Below are positions 17,499 to 26,347 of a stretch of 64,000 nucleotides of DNA, one piece after another. A model generated the notes under the pieces. The model had not been told where the DNA came from. It worked only from the letters and a program-made list of their open reading frames with translations, and did not search any database. The stretch is taken from positions 3,135,001 to 3,199,000 of the forward strand of contig NC_011830.1 in the NCBI RefSeq assembly GCF_000021925.1. Direction: 5' to 3'. This DNA comes from Desulfitobacterium hafniense DCB-2. Its GTDB lineage: Bacteria > Bacillota > Desulfitobacteriia > Desulfitobacteriales > Desulfitobacteriaceae. The position numbers and the translations under genes were made by a program. Numbering within the stretch: the first letter of the stretch is position 1; the number at the start of each line of letters is the position of its first letter.

Positions 17499-17914
17499 TC
17501 TTTAGTTGTTCCTTTCTGCCTGTTAACGTCCCCACAGGGATTGGCACATGTTTCACTTTTTTTGGTTTTGCGGCTCAGTAAAAAGAGGGTAACTGCCAGA
17601 CCAATCCCCAGGAGAAGGAGCCGCACCCCAATTATTTCCACAAAAAACATCGAAATGGTTAAAGAAAGCCATAAACAGGAGATCGATACAGCCTTGGCAT
17701 GCAGCGTCATCCCTTTATTTTCGTAATAATCTTTAAGATAAGAGCCAAGCCATTTGCTCGCCAACAGTCTCTTATGAAGCCTTGGGGAACTTCGCATATA
17801 GCATGCTCCCGCCAATAATAAAAAAGGAGTCGTGGGGACGACAGGCAAAAACACACCGATAATGCCAAGCACTACGCAGAGTGTGCCAATTCCGATCAGC
17901 ATCATTTTCATCAT
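17495..17914 (-). CDS. DUF454 (YbaN-like) inner-membrane protein
   Basis: A 139-residue membrane protein with the DUF454 hallmarks. The first transmembrane segment ends in LPVVPTTPFLLLA, followed by the CYMRSSPRLH motif and a conserved KxLGxYLKDYxxxKG-like region. Two more hydrophobic segments lie at about residues 80-112. Its function is unknown in all bacteria. GAGAAG lies upstream of the ATG. It is followed with a 4-nt overlap by the SRPBCC gene and preceded by the ArsC/Spx-like gene, probably one transcript. Confidence 0.85.
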   Translation of the reverse strand: MMKMMLIGIGTLCVVLGIIGVFLPVVPTTPFLLLAGACYMRSSPRLHKRLLASKWLGSYLKDYYENKGMTLHAKAVSISCLWLSLTISMFFVEIIGVRLLLLGIGLAVTLFLLSRKTKKSETCANPCGDVNRQKGTTKE

Positions 17915-17955
17915 CTAGCTCACTTCTCTTCCTTCCCCTGGCTCATTATAGGCGA

Positions 17956-18294
17956 TCACTCCCACTCTTTCCAGATCTCCGGTTGATAACCTACCGTTGC
18001 TTTCCTGCCATTGCGAACAATCGGGGTCCTATAGAGTTTAGGATGAGTCAGCAAAAGCTCTTCACGCATCTCCAAGCCCCTGATTTGATCGAGATTGAGG
18101 GCTTTATAGTCTTTGCCTTCTTTATTGATCAGCTCATTTAAGGCGACAGAGGATTTGACACTCTGCAATTCACCCTTACTTAGAGCTTTTTCATTGAGAT
18201 CGATAAATTGAAATTTTATGTTCCGCTCTTTGAAATATCGCTCCGCTTTTTTGGTATCAAAACATTTTCGGGTTCCATAAATCTGTATATTCAA
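17956..18294 (-). CDS. ArsC/Spx-family thioredoxin-fold protein
   Basis: A 112-residue protein of the ArsC/Spx/YffB family. The N-terminal active-site segment is YGTRKCFDTKKA with a single Cys at about residue 11, followed by the conserved region that ends in RTPIVRNGRKATVGY. The Cys is followed by Phe-Asp, so the CxxC pair of Spx is absent and the protein is closer to the YffB/arsenate-reductase-like group. The substrate is unknown; these are often annotated as arsenate reductase without proof. The start is TTG, supported by AGAGGAAGAG upstream. Confidence 0.8.
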   Translation of the reverse strand: MNIQIYGTRKCFDTKKAERYFKERNIKFQFIDLNEKALSKGELQSVKSSVALNELINKEGKDYKALNLDQIRGLEMREELLLTHPKLYRTPIVRNGRKATVGYQPEIWKEWE

Positions 18295-18495
18295 AGCTCT
18301 TCCTCTCCAATCTTGAACGAAGTGATACCCCGATTCCTCTCAAATCACGCCGCCCCAGGCAGCGCTCCTCCTATAAAATAGCATAACTCAACGGATTTCG
18401 TCCATCCTTACCCTTGGAATTCCAAGCATGGGTCTGTTAATAAAGCACGAATGCTGTCAACCAATACCCAAAGTATAGCAAGTGTGTTTAAAAAT

Positions 18496-18540
18496 GAAAA
18501 AAGCCTTTCCGGATCATGTTCTTCATTACCCGAAAGGCCT
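18496..18540 (-). terminator. Intrinsic terminator of the 300-residue unknown gene
   Basis: Arms GCCTTTC and GAAAGGC, extended by two C-G pairs after one mismatch, are followed by six U residues on the minus strand, about 12 nt downstream of the stop codon. Confidence 0.7.
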
Positions 18541-18551
18541 ATTCAACGCAT

Positions 18552-19454
18552 CTATGCTCTTTTTAACTCATCCCATTGATGGATGACTCTCAGCATATTA
18601 TCCTGAAGACTTGAGGCATAAATTGTCTCCAGCCAAGTGAAGTAATTCCTGATGACCGCCTGATCTTCATGACAAAGCTCCATATAAGCGACCAAAGGCA
18701 TGTATTCAGTGTCATAAAGCAGGGAAGCGACAAAGAGTTCGGCAAAGAACTCACCTCCGTCTTCCGGGTTCATCTGGTAATCGTCAAAAATCTGCTTAAC
18801 CATATTCGTAAAGCCGGGAGGCATAACCTTGGCATCCTCCGTCAGGGAATAATGCAGAATATGGGCCAAGGCATGGAGAATCGGCAGCAAGAGTTCCTCT
18901 TCATTCCGATTGGGTTGAAAAACTCCCAGGCAATGAAGCCGGGGAATGGTCATCAAGGAACCTTCTCTTAATCTTAACCGGAAACCTAATACAGGGACTA
19001 AGAGGGGGTTCTTCGTCAGGCTGCTGAAAAATACCGGATACTCTTCTTTGAGAAAGGATAAAGCACAGTTCATCTCTTTGCCCAGAACATCTTTTTTGAG
19101 CCCATTGCCCTGCTTCCATGCTGGGGGGCTCTGTTCCGCTAAGGATAATACCTTGAGCAGTTCCAGCACTTCCCCTTCGAAGTTTGCAAAACGAATCGTT
19201 TCCGGAAGCCTGCCCAAAGTATAACACACCCAGAAAGTTAAGGAATCTTCAGGAGGGATCATCATATACAAGCAACGGGCCTTGTAATATTTAAATTGGA
19301 TATCGTCAGCCCGTTGACGCAGATACAAAATGAAATCTTCCAAAGAATGCTTATCCGCATTGGCTAATCCCTCGGTTATCTCCTGAAGAAATTCTATGGC
19401 CTCTGCAGGGCTCCTCATGGTTTTTATTTTCAGGGTCTTGCTTTTGGGAAACAT
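18552..19454 (-). CDS. Unknown protein with a protease-like HxxxH segment
   Basis: A 300-residue soluble protein that I do not recognise. The middle is rich in hydrophobic helices. Near residues 195-205 a segment LHALAHILH has the HxxxH spacing of a zinc metalloprotease but lacks the catalytic Glu of HExxH. About 45 residues on, GGEFFAELF resembles the third-ligand helix (ExxxE/AE) of gluzincin-type enzymes. It may be an inactive relative or a metal-binding protein. I start at the ATG at 19454, 6 nt from AGGGGTG. An upstream extension to 19574 would overlap the sensor kinase gene and has no ribosome binding site. It lies directly downstream of the two-component system, probably in the same transcript. 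Confidence 0.6.
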   Translation of the reverse strand: MFPKSKTLKIKTMRSPAEAIEFLQEITEGLANADKHSLEDFILYLRQRADDIQFKYYKARCLYMMIPPEDSLTFWVCYTLGRLPETIRFANFEGEVLELLKVLSLAEQSPPAWKQGNGLKKDVLGKEMNCALSFLKEEYPVFFSSLTKNPLLVPVLGFRLRLREGSLMTIPRLHCLGVFQPNRNEEELLLPILHALAHILHYSLTEDAKVMPPGFTNMVKQIFDDYQMNPEDGGEFFAELFVASLLYDTEYMPLVAYMELCHEDQAVIRNYFTWLETIYASSLQDNMLRVIHQWDELKRA

Positions 19455-19539
19455 CTCCATCACCCCTAATTCAGGTTTATGATAGAGAGTTCGCCATGAC
19501 AAGCAGATTGTCCTTGGTAAATTTTGTCTATTATTTAAG

Positions 19540-21759
19540 CTATTGGGGAGATAATGGGGTTTCCTTACTATCATCTTTGTACAAAAAGATCATCGCTTTA
19601 AAGAGATCCCCATCCACTTCAATGGTAAAGCTCCCCTTTTGGATTTCAATCAGACTGGTGACAATGGATAAGCCCAACCCGCTTCCCTGGCTGCTTCTGG
19701 ATTCATCGCCGCGCTTAAAGCGCTCCATCAACTCAGTGGAAGATATATTCAATTCATAGGCTGAGATATTTTTAATAGTTAATCTTATTCCCGGACCCGC
19801 ATCCTCCAGATCGATATACACTCGTGAGCCTGCCAAGGCATACTTAAAAATATTGGACAAAAGATTTTCAATGGCTCGCCAAAGAAGTCTCCCGTCAGCC
19901 TTGACCCACATTCTTTCCCGAGGGTAATTGAATTTAAAATCCAATCCCCGTTCCTGGATTTTCTCATCCACTTCTCCTAAGCCCTGAGTCAGCAGGGATA
20001 CAATATCTATTCTCTCAAAGGTCACCGGAATATCCCCACTGGAGGCCTTGGCGGCTTCAAAGAGGTCATCGGTCAACACTTTAAGGCGCTGTGATTTTTG
20101 CTCGAGAACTTCCACATAGTCTTTGATCTTTTCCGGGTCTTCTTCCGTTTTTAATAAGTCAACATAGGTAATGATGGAGGTTAAGGGAGTGCGGATATCA
20201 TGGGAAACGTTAGTGATCAATTCTGTTTTTAAGCGTTCGCTTTTAATCTCATTTTCCACGGCCTTATTTAAGCCGTCGGTTATACTGTTGATATCCCCAG
20301 CCAGTTGAGCGAACTCTCCCTTGCCCTTGATGTTAATCATCGTCGCCAGATCCCCATCCTTAACCCGCCTGACTCCTTCTTTAATGGCCTTGAATTCCTT
20401 GACTTTCTTAAAGGATAACCATATGGCCACACCAATGGTAATGGGGAACATGAAAAAGGTTATGGCAATACATAAAGGGTAGCCAATGACAAGGACAGCC
20501 ACTTTCACTCCCAGACTGCCGCTGTCATAGATGGCTTTGATACCGGAAAAAAGCTTATGGAAAATCGTATAAACCAGAGTGTGTTTGAGGAGGGTCTTAT
20601 TCTTAATATGCTTAACCAGGGATAAGACCAGGATCAGCCCCAAGGTTGCTATGGCCAGAGTCATGGGATAGATAAGGGCAGCATTTTGCATTTGATAAAA
20701 ATTGAAACCCAGTATAAACCAGGAAGAAATCAAGCCTAAACAAAATAAGATATTAAAATCATTGTAGAGACGATCCAGGGTATTGAGATGGACTTCCTGG
20801 TCATGTCTTGAGTTTCTTCCCCAGACGATCAGGAGATAGATAAAGGAAGCCATCAGTCCTGCCAGATAAGCTGCTATCTGATAAAGGGCATGATTAGCAA
20901 CTTCTTTGTCTTCCTGCCACTCGGCAATCCGAGGCTTTAAAAACTCATCCTCAAAACCAATATACAAAACATCCGGATAATCCTGTACATAAGCGTCAGG
21001 AGCAATCTGATAAAAACGCGGATTCTCTTTGATCTCCTGGGGATAGACGTTCTGGATAAACCCTTCAAACAGCATATAGGCGGGATAAGAAGTATACTCT
21101 TCTTTCGACAACTCTGCCTGATTGGTCAGCTCCAGCTCCCCGGCTTTTAGGAAATAATTCAGCCCCTTATAGCTTGCCAACCGTTGTAAAGTCGTTTGGT
21201 AATAATAAAGATCTTCTTGAATCAGACGTTCTTTTTCTTTTGCTATCTCTTCTTTATAAGCTTCCAGGAAAATCTGATAATTTTCCCTGTCGGATAGATT
21301 GGGATTATAAATGCCTGGCTGCGTCGGACTGGTAACGCTGGAAGTGGAAGGAGGCTTTTGGGAAGAGCCCTCGTCTACATTTTCCTCGACTACTGCTGAG
21401 TTACTGTTCATTGTTGAGTTGCTATTCACTGTTGATCTTCTGTCGCTGTTTACCTGAAACTCCCAATAGAGGCTGTCAATTCTATTTCTAAGTCTATCCT
21501 CTGAAACACTTCCTCCGGCTAAAATATTTTCCTCACTCTTATATCTGCTGAGTGACCTTAGGTCGCTGATAATATTATTGCTTTCATTAATGAAGCCTTC
21601 GCCCAGATAATAGCTTTTTTCCAAAGCTACCCCAAAGTGGCTGCGATTGATGACATTGAGCACTAAAGTAACGACTTGAGTAAAGCAAAAGATCACCAAC
21701 ACAAAAGCTAAAGCTTTGGCAATCAGTGAATGGCTAAAGCTTCTCGATTTTATATCCAA
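19540..21759 (-). CDS. Membrane sensor histidine kinase
   Basis: A 739-residue kinase. One transmembrane segment (residues 12-36) is followed by an extracytoplasmic region of about 255 residues with a Ser/Asn-rich stretch near 105-145. Several further membrane segments lie between about 295 and 450. A HAMP-like region follows, then the HisKA dimerisation helix with NVSHDIRTPLTS (phosphorylated His near residue 520) and a HATPase domain with N and G boxes (NLLSN, GSGLGLSIV). The unusual feature is the large outer sensor together with the multi-pass core. The TTG start overlaps the response regulator by 26 nt, so the pair is coupled. The signal is unknown; the topology suggests an envelope or cell-surface cue. 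Confidence 0.9.
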   Translation of the reverse strand: MDIKSRSFSHSLIAKALAFVLVIFCFTQVVTLVLNVINRSHFGVALEKSYYLGEGFINESNNIISDLRSLSRYKSEENILAGGSVSEDRLRNRIDSLYWEFQVNSDRRSTVNSNSTMNSNSAVVEENVDEGSSQKPPSTSSVTSPTQPGIYNPNLSDRENYQIFLEAYKEEIAKEKERLIQEDLYYYQTTLQRLASYKGLNYFLKAGELELTNQAELSKEEYTSYPAYMLFEGFIQNVYPQEIKENPRFYQIAPDAYVQDYPDVLYIGFEDEFLKPRIAEWQEDKEVANHALYQIAAYLAGLMASFIYLLIVWGRNSRHDQEVHLNTLDRLYNDFNILFCLGLISSWFILGFNFYQMQNAALIYPMTLAIATLGLILVLSLVKHIKNKTLLKHTLVYTIFHKLFSGIKAIYDSGSLGVKVAVLVIGYPLCIAITFFMFPITIGVAIWLSFKKVKEFKAIKEGVRRVKDGDLATMINIKGKGEFAQLAGDINSITDGLNKAVENEIKSERLKTELITNVSHDIRTPLTSIITYVDLLKTEEDPEKIKDYVEVLEQKSQRLKVLTDDLFEAAKASSGDIPVTFERIDIVSLLTQGLGEVDEKIQERGLDFKFNYPRERMWVKADGRLLWRAIENLLSNIFKYALAGSRVYIDLEDAGPGIRLTIKNISAYELNISSTELMERFKRGDESRSSQGSGLGLSIVTSLIEIQKGSFTIEVDGDLFKAMIFLYKDDSKETPLSPQ

Positions 21760-22420
21760 TTCCCCACACCACCTTTAAATATTTAGGCTCCTTCGGGTTG
21801 ATCTCAATTTTTTCACGGATTTTCCGGATATGGACAGCTACTGTATTTTCCGCACTGAAAGCCGCTTCATTCCAAACGTTCTCGTAAATCTGATCGATGG
21901 AAAAGACCCTTCCCGCATTGGCTGTCAGCAGCTTCAAAATTTTATACTGGACAGGGGTCAGCTTAACTTCCTCGCCGTCCACGGTGACGCATTTGCTTTC
22001 GTCGTCGATCATCAGCCCCCCGGATTGATAGACATTCGTCTTGGTCTCCAGGCTGCCTAATGTTACATACCTGCGCAGCTGGGATTTGACGCGGGCGATG
22101 AGCTCCAGTGGATTGAAGGGTTTGGTAATATAATCGTCCGCACCCATATTCAGGCCCATAATTTTGTCCGTATCTTCGGATTTGGCCGAGAGCATGATCA
22201 CCGGAATATTCCGTTCTTCTCGAATCTTCATCAAAGCTCTGATCCCATCCATTTGGGGCATCATAATATCCATGATCACCAGATGGACAGTCTGCTCTTC
22301 AATAACCTCCAAGGCCTGGAGCCCATTGAAGGCTTTATGGATCGTATAGCCTTCGTGGGCTAAGTAGATTCTTATCGCTTCGACAATTTCCTTATCATCG
22401 TCGCATACTAAAATGTTCAT
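21734..22420 (-). CDS. OmpR/PhoB-family response regulator
   Basis: A 228-residue regulator with a receiver domain (acidic pair DDD near residue 8, phospho-acceptor Asp in VIMDIMMP near residue 52, Lys in TKPF near 101) and a C-terminal winged helix (about 130-228, with AVHIRKIREKIE and VWGIGYKIE). It is the partner of the overlapping kinase gene. ATG with AGAGGAG upstream and an extended -10 promoter about 40 nt before it. Targets cannot be seen; the protein-like gene downstream of the kinase is a candidate. Confidence 0.93.
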   Translation of the reverse strand: MNILVCDDDKEIVEAIRIYLAHEGYTIHKAFNGLQALEVIEEQTVHLVIMDIMMPQMDGIRALMKIREERNIPVIMLSAKSEDTDKIMGLNMGADDYITKPFNPLELIARVKSQLRRYVTLGSLETKTNVYQSGGLMIDDESKCVTVDGEEVKLTPVQYKILKLLTANAGRVFSIDQIYENVWNEAAFSAENTVAVHIRKIREKIEINPKEPKYLKVVWGIGYKIEKL

Positions 22421-22454
22421 GTATGGGACTCCTCTCGCTAATCAATTCATACAA

Positions 22455-22463
22455 ATTATACCA
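22455..22463 (-). promoter_or_regulatory. Extended -10 promoter of the two-component operon
   Basis: TGGTATAAT is a perfect -10 with the TGn extension, about 35 nt upstream of the response regulator ATG. The -35 is weak, as is usual for extended -10 promoters. Confidence 0.55.
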
Positions 22464-22836
22464 CGTCCTTTCTCAGTCTTTAGGACTATGGTAACCCTTA
22501 ATTCTGATCATTCTGCCGATCTAAATCTTAAGAACTTCTTAAAGTCACTCCAAGTTTTCAGGGTTTTCTGCTTATTCCTTTATTGTGTAATCATTTGCTT
22601 AAAATTATCTGTTAATCTCTCGTTGTTCTATATAAATGGAACATGGTACAATAATATCGGCTGGTGCAATGCTAACCATATCAATCAGTACAAACGAATC
22701 CCTGTAAAAAACAACGGCCAACCTGAAAAAATGTACAGAGGCACCTTGAATATGACGAAGAGTTAGACTTTAAGGAGTTAGAAAGACAGAAAAGCGTGAG
22801 CATCATGGCTTTGAATCTAAATGGGTAGCTCTTAAT
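22464..22836. other. Intergenic region with no gene seen
   Basis: AT-rich spacer between the two-component promoter and the hairpin at 22837. A plus-strand frame lacks coding character. A short open stretch on the plus strand near 22720-22826 (ending MALNLNG) has no start and could be a remnant. I see no RNA gene. Confidence 0.4.
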
Positions 22837-22879
22837 AAGCAAGATAAACCCGGGAGAGACTCCCGGGTTTATCTTGCTT
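22837..22879. terminator. Long perfect hairpin, probable terminator
   Basis: Two 20-nt arms, each with the core CCCGGGAG or CTCCCGGG, are perfectly complementary around a 3-nt loop. The outer part of the stem is U-rich on both strands. It lies 120 bp past the annotated stop of the amidohydrolase and 38 bp past the TGA of its in-frame extension, so it probably ends that operon. Confidence 0.7.
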
Positions 22880-22917
22880 CAAAAAAACTCATTTCCTTTA
22901 CAACCGTCGAAGCGGGT

Positions 22918-23001
22918 TCAGCCCTTCCGCAAAGTCCGGGTGGCATCACACACTTCAACCAACAACATCATGGTGCCCTGAATATTTTTCGGTGATTCCT
23001 A
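22918..23001 (-). other. In-frame TAG and 26-codon extension of the amidohydrolase gene
   Basis: After the TAG at 22999-23001 the same frame stays open for 26 codons to a TGA at 22918-22920. The translated tail contains ESPKNIQ and ends in TLRKG, which fits the usual amidohydrolase C-terminus (N-P-L-x-N-I, then a strand ending in K-x-G). The protein is therefore either shortened by a nonsense mutation or read through the amber codon. Confidence 0.55.
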
Positions 23002-24171
23002 TAACTCCTTTAGCTGAAGGCAGTTTAAAGGAGTGCCAACTTCCAGTTTCCCGTACTCAGGCAGCCCACAGATGCGGGCATTCTCCTGGGTAGCAAGACA
23101 ATAAACTTTTTCTTCAGGAATTCCGGCCTCCCTCAGCCAGAGCATTTCATCCAGGAAGGAGCTGCCATGGGGCACTGAATAGGCTCCCGCATCCGTGCCG
23201 ACGCCTAAACGCACACCAAAATCAGAGGCTTCCTTAATCCGGCTGAGGTGGCCTTTCAATATTTCAGACAAAGTAGCTATTTCCTGCTCAGAATACCTGC
23301 CTGTGGGGTATTTCAACAGGTTGCCTATGGGTGCCACCGTAGGGACCCAGGCGATTCCTTGAGCTTTCATCTGTCTTAAGTGCCGGGAAGTCATATAATA
23401 CCCATGCTCTATGGAATCCACTCCCGCTTCAATCACTCTCGAGATGCCCTCTTCCCCGCTGGCGTGGGCCATCACCAGGATTCCCCTGGCATGAGCGGAG
23501 GCAGTCAATTCCTTGAGTTCTTCCACACTCCACTGAACCGTTCCCACCTGCCGGTATTGGCTGAAGGAGATAATCCCAGTGACGACGATTTTAAGCTGGT
23601 CTGCACCTTGCCGGAAAAAATCCTCTTTAATCCGGTGCCAGTCCTGCAGGCTTGAGAAGCCCCGTCCCAAAAAGCGTCCATACATGCCCTGCCGGGCTAC
23701 AGCCTCCCGCACTGAAACTACCCGGGGGCCTTGCCATTCTTCACGTTCCAGGCGCTTCTTGGCGGACCAGGCGAAACCCGGCAAATCACCGCCATCCCGG
23801 ACGGCAACGACGCCCGACTCTAAATAACGGCGAAGATTGTCCTGGATCACCTTCTCCATCAGAGCCGGGTTATGCCAGTTTTCCAGACATTGATAAAAAT
23901 CAATACTGTCCAAGGCCAAATGCACATGACTATCGATAAAGCCGGGCATCAGCAAATAAGGCTGCCAGGCAAAATCTTCTTCTCCAGAAGATTTTGAGCG
24001 TCCCCTATGGTCAGAATAGGGACAAAGGGAACTCACTCTGCCCTCTTCCCATTTTAATTGAACCGGACCTTTAACTCTGCCTGAATCGGGGGTCCAGTAC
24101 CCGCCGATTATTGCCGAACCCTGTTCCGGCACCGCCAGGATGGTTTTCTCGCCACTGCAGGAAATGAACAT
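22999..24171 (-). CDS. Amidohydrolase (imidazolonepropionase-like)
   Basis: A 390-residue metal-dependent hydrolase of the amidohydrolase superfamily. Visible: MPGFIDSHVHLALD with the HxH metal pair near residue 95, a Lys/His region VVTGII...MAHASGEEG (metal His) near 230, SIEHGYYM near 258, and a catalytic Asp in GVGTDAGAYS near 320. It may cleave cyclic amides or dipeptides (Xaa-Pro dipeptidase-like members exist). The sequence stops at a TAG before the last beta strand of the small domain; that strand is encoded in frame just after it. The ATG has AAGGAG 5 nt upstream, and the gene starts 11 nt after the thioesterase stop. It belongs to an operon with M3 peptidase and thioesterase. Confidence 0.85.
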   Translation of the reverse strand: MFISCSGEKTILAVPEQGSAIIGGYWTPDSGRVKGPVQLKWEEGRVSSLCPYSDHRGRSKSSGEEDFAWQPYLLMPGFIDSHVHLALDSIDFYQCLENWHNPALMEKVIQDNLRRYLESGVVAVRDGGDLPGFAWSAKKRLEREEWQGPRVVSVREAVARQGMYGRFLGRGFSSLQDWHRIKEDFFRQGADQLKIVVTGIISFSQYRQVGTVQWSVEELKELTASAHARGILVMAHASGEEGISRVIEAGVDSIEHGYYMTSRHLRQMKAQGIAWVPTVAPIGNLLKYPTGRYSEQEIATLSEILKGHLSRIKEASDFGVRLGVGTDAGAYSVPHGSSFLDEMLWLREAGIPEEKVYCLATQENARICGLPEYGKLEVGTPLNCLQLKEL

Positions 24172-24182
24172 AGCTACTCCTT

Positions 24183-24590
24183 TTAAAGTTGCTCCTTGCG
24201 CCTGGTAATCATGGAAAAGGTCGCAGAGCCGATAGCCACCAGTTTACCATCCTCATCATAGACATTAACCGTCCCCATAAAAAGCCGTTTGCCTTCCTTG
24301 ACAAGGTGCGCATAAGCATAAATATCTGAGTCTACAACAGGCAGAAGATAATTGACCTTCAACTCCACCGTCACCGCATAGCGATCCGGACCGATCGCTT
24401 CATTGACGGCTACCCCCATAGCCGTATCGATCACTGTAGCGATGATGCCGCCATGGACACTGCCATGAGCTTGTTTAAACTTGTCCGTAGTGGTGATCTT
24501 AACACCTTTTTTCCCCTGCTCATTGGTAACGATCGTCATACCAAGATATTTCCAGATATTGCTGGAACCTAAAGCTTCTAAGTTTGCCAT
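24183..24590 (-). CDS. PaaI-family hotdog thioesterase
   Basis: A 135-residue hotdog-fold acyl-CoA thioesterase. The signature HGSVHGGIIATVIDTAMGVA near residue 45 is the PaaI/YdiI active-site helix. A VELKVNYLLPV strand and KEGKRL loop follow. It hydrolyses acyl-CoA or aryl-CoA thioesters; the acyl group is not predictable. I start at the ATG at 24590, which has GGAGGAGG 5 nt upstream. The longer frame would begin inside the ribosome binding site. It sits 14 nt after the M3 peptidase gene and 11 nt before the amidohydrolase. Confidence 0.9.
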   Translation of the reverse strand: MANLEALGSSNIWKYLGMTIVTNEQGKKGVKITTTDKFKQAHGSVHGGIIATVIDTAMGVAVNEAIGPDRYAVTVELKVNYLLPVVDSDIYAYAHLVKEGKRLFMGTVNVYDEDGKLVAIGSATFSMITRRKEQL

Positions 24591-24604
24591 GGGTTCCTCC
24601 TCCA

Positions 24605-26299
24605 CTAAAATTTCCGGTCATCCACCTGCTCAAGCCATTGGTTAATGGTTTCAGCCACAGATTTAAGGCATCCTGCCTGGAAGGGGGAAACCAACTGTCC
24701 CAGCTCCACTAAATCCAGGAAGGACAGACTGCCCCCGACTTGGCACAGTCTTAAGTAATCCTGCCAGGCTTCCTGAGCATTCATACGGGATTTCTTCCAG
24801 AATTGAAAAGCGCAAATCTGAGCTAAGGTATAATCAATATAATAGAAGGGATTGCCAAAGATATGCCCCTGCTGATGCCAATACCCGCCATTTTCAAGGT
24901 ACTGGTTGCCCTCATAATTCCGATGGGGAAGGAACTTTCTCTCAATTTCACGCCAGGCTGCTTTTCTCTGGGCAGGAGTGGCGTCAGGGTTCTCATAAAC
25001 AAAATGCTGGAATTCATCCACGCTCACTCCATAGGGTATAAAGAGCAGGGCTTCACTGAGATGCTGGAAACGATATTTATCCGCTTCTTCTGCGAAGAAA
25101 AGCTCCATCCAGGGCCAGGCGAAAAACTCCATGCTCATCGAATGAATTTCGCAGGATTCGTAGGTAGGCCACTGATATTCCGGGAGAGTATGATGACGGC
25201 TGGAATAGACTTGGAAGGCGTGACCCGCTTCATGAGTCAGGACATCCACATCACCTGAAGTCCCATTAAAATTGGAAAAAATAAACGGCGCTTGATGCTC
25301 GCTGATATAAGTGCAATAGCCACCGCCAGCCTTGCCTTTTTTGGTCACCAGGTCCATAAGCTCATGGCTCACCATATAGTCAAAGAACTCCTCAGTCTCC
25401 GCTGATAATTCTCCATACATCTTTCTGCCCTGCTTGATGATCCAGTCCGGTTCCCCATGAGGTTGGGGATTGCCTGAATTAAAGCTGGTTTTTTCATCAT
25501 AGTAATACAAATTTTCCAAGCCCAGGCGCTGCCGCTGCCGTTCCCGCAAGCGGGAGGTCAGCGGTACGATATCTTCCTGAACCTGCTTGCGGAAATCAGC
25601 CACCATCTGTGCATCATAATCGGAACGCAGCATCCGCGCATAGCCCAATCCCACATAATTGGGGTAACCCAGCTTCCGGGCAATCCGTGTCCGAACCTTA
25701 ACCAGCTGATCATAAATAGTGTCCAAAGTTTCTTCATGTTCTGCAAAAAAAGCATATTTCGCTTCATGGGCTCTTTTCCGCAGGACCGGATCGGTGGATT
25801 GCAGAAAAGGTCCTAAACCGGAAAGATTGCGCTCTTCCCCTGCAAAGTAAATCTTGGCTGAAGCAATGAGCTTGGTATATTCGGTGGACAATTTATTCTC
25901 CGCCTGTAAGTCCTCAATAATCTCCGGTTTAAAAGTCTTCAGGGTTAATTCCGCGATACGGAAAAGCTGCTTGCCCCATTTTTGTTCTAATTCCCGGCGA
26001 AATGAGGAATCCAGCAACACCTGATAAAACTCTGAAATCAATCCCTGGTAGATGGGCAAATTCTCATCAAAAAATTCTTGTTCCCGCTCATAATAGGTAT
26101 CGTTAGTATCAATAGTTTGGCGTATTGAGGCAATTTGGGACATAGAGTCAAATTTTCCCCGCAAGCTATTGATAGCCATGAGCAGACGATCCTGCTCATG
26201 AAAACTTTCTGCCCCTTTAAACTGCTCAAGGAGAGTCTTAAACTCTCCTTTGAGTTTTTCCAGATCAGGACGTGAATAAGGAAAATCTTTGAATTTCAT
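24605..26299 (-). CDS. M3-family oligoendopeptidase
   Basis: A 564-residue metallopeptidase, the normal length for the PepF/M3 oligoendopeptidase subgroup. The zinc motif HEAGH lies in DVLTHEAGHAFQVY near residue 360, with the third ligand Glu in ESCEIHSMSMEF about 25 residues on. It degrades oligopeptides in the cytoplasm. I start at the ATG at 26299 with GGGGG 7 nt upstream; a GTG at 26326 has no ribosome binding site. It heads a three-gene operon with the thioesterase and amidohydrolase. Confidence 0.93.
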   Translation of the reverse strand: MKFKDFPYSRPDLEKLKGEFKTLLEQFKGAESFHEQDRLLMAINSLRGKFDSMSQIASIRQTIDTNDTYYEREQEFFDENLPIYQGLISEFYQVLLDSSFRRELEQKWGKQLFRIAELTLKTFKPEIIEDLQAENKLSTEYTKLIASAKIYFAGEERNLSGLGPFLQSTDPVLRKRAHEAKYAFFAEHEETLDTIYDQLVKVRTRIARKLGYPNYVGLGYARMLRSDYDAQMVADFRKQVQEDIVPLTSRLRERQRQRLGLENLYYYDEKTSFNSGNPQPHGEPDWIIKQGRKMYGELSAETEEFFDYMVSHELMDLVTKKGKAGGGYCTYISEHQAPFIFSNFNGTSGDVDVLTHEAGHAFQVYSSRHHTLPEYQWPTYESCEIHSMSMEFFAWPWMELFFAEEADKYRFQHLSEALLFIPYGVSVDEFQHFVYENPDATPAQRKAAWREIERKFLPHRNYEGNQYLENGGYWHQQGHIFGNPFYYIDYTLAQICAFQFWKKSRMNAQEAWQDYLRLCQVGGSLSFLDLVELGQLVSPFQAGCLKSVAETINQWLEQVDDRKF

Positions 26300-26347
26300 T
26301 TTAAAACCCCCAACTAAATAGCCCACCCTATGGCAGGCTCAACACTT

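Noticed and set aside
22413..22766. Plus-strand open frame of 117 codons upstream of the two-component operon
   Set aside because: It covers the promoter of the response regulator and has no ribosome binding site or coding character.
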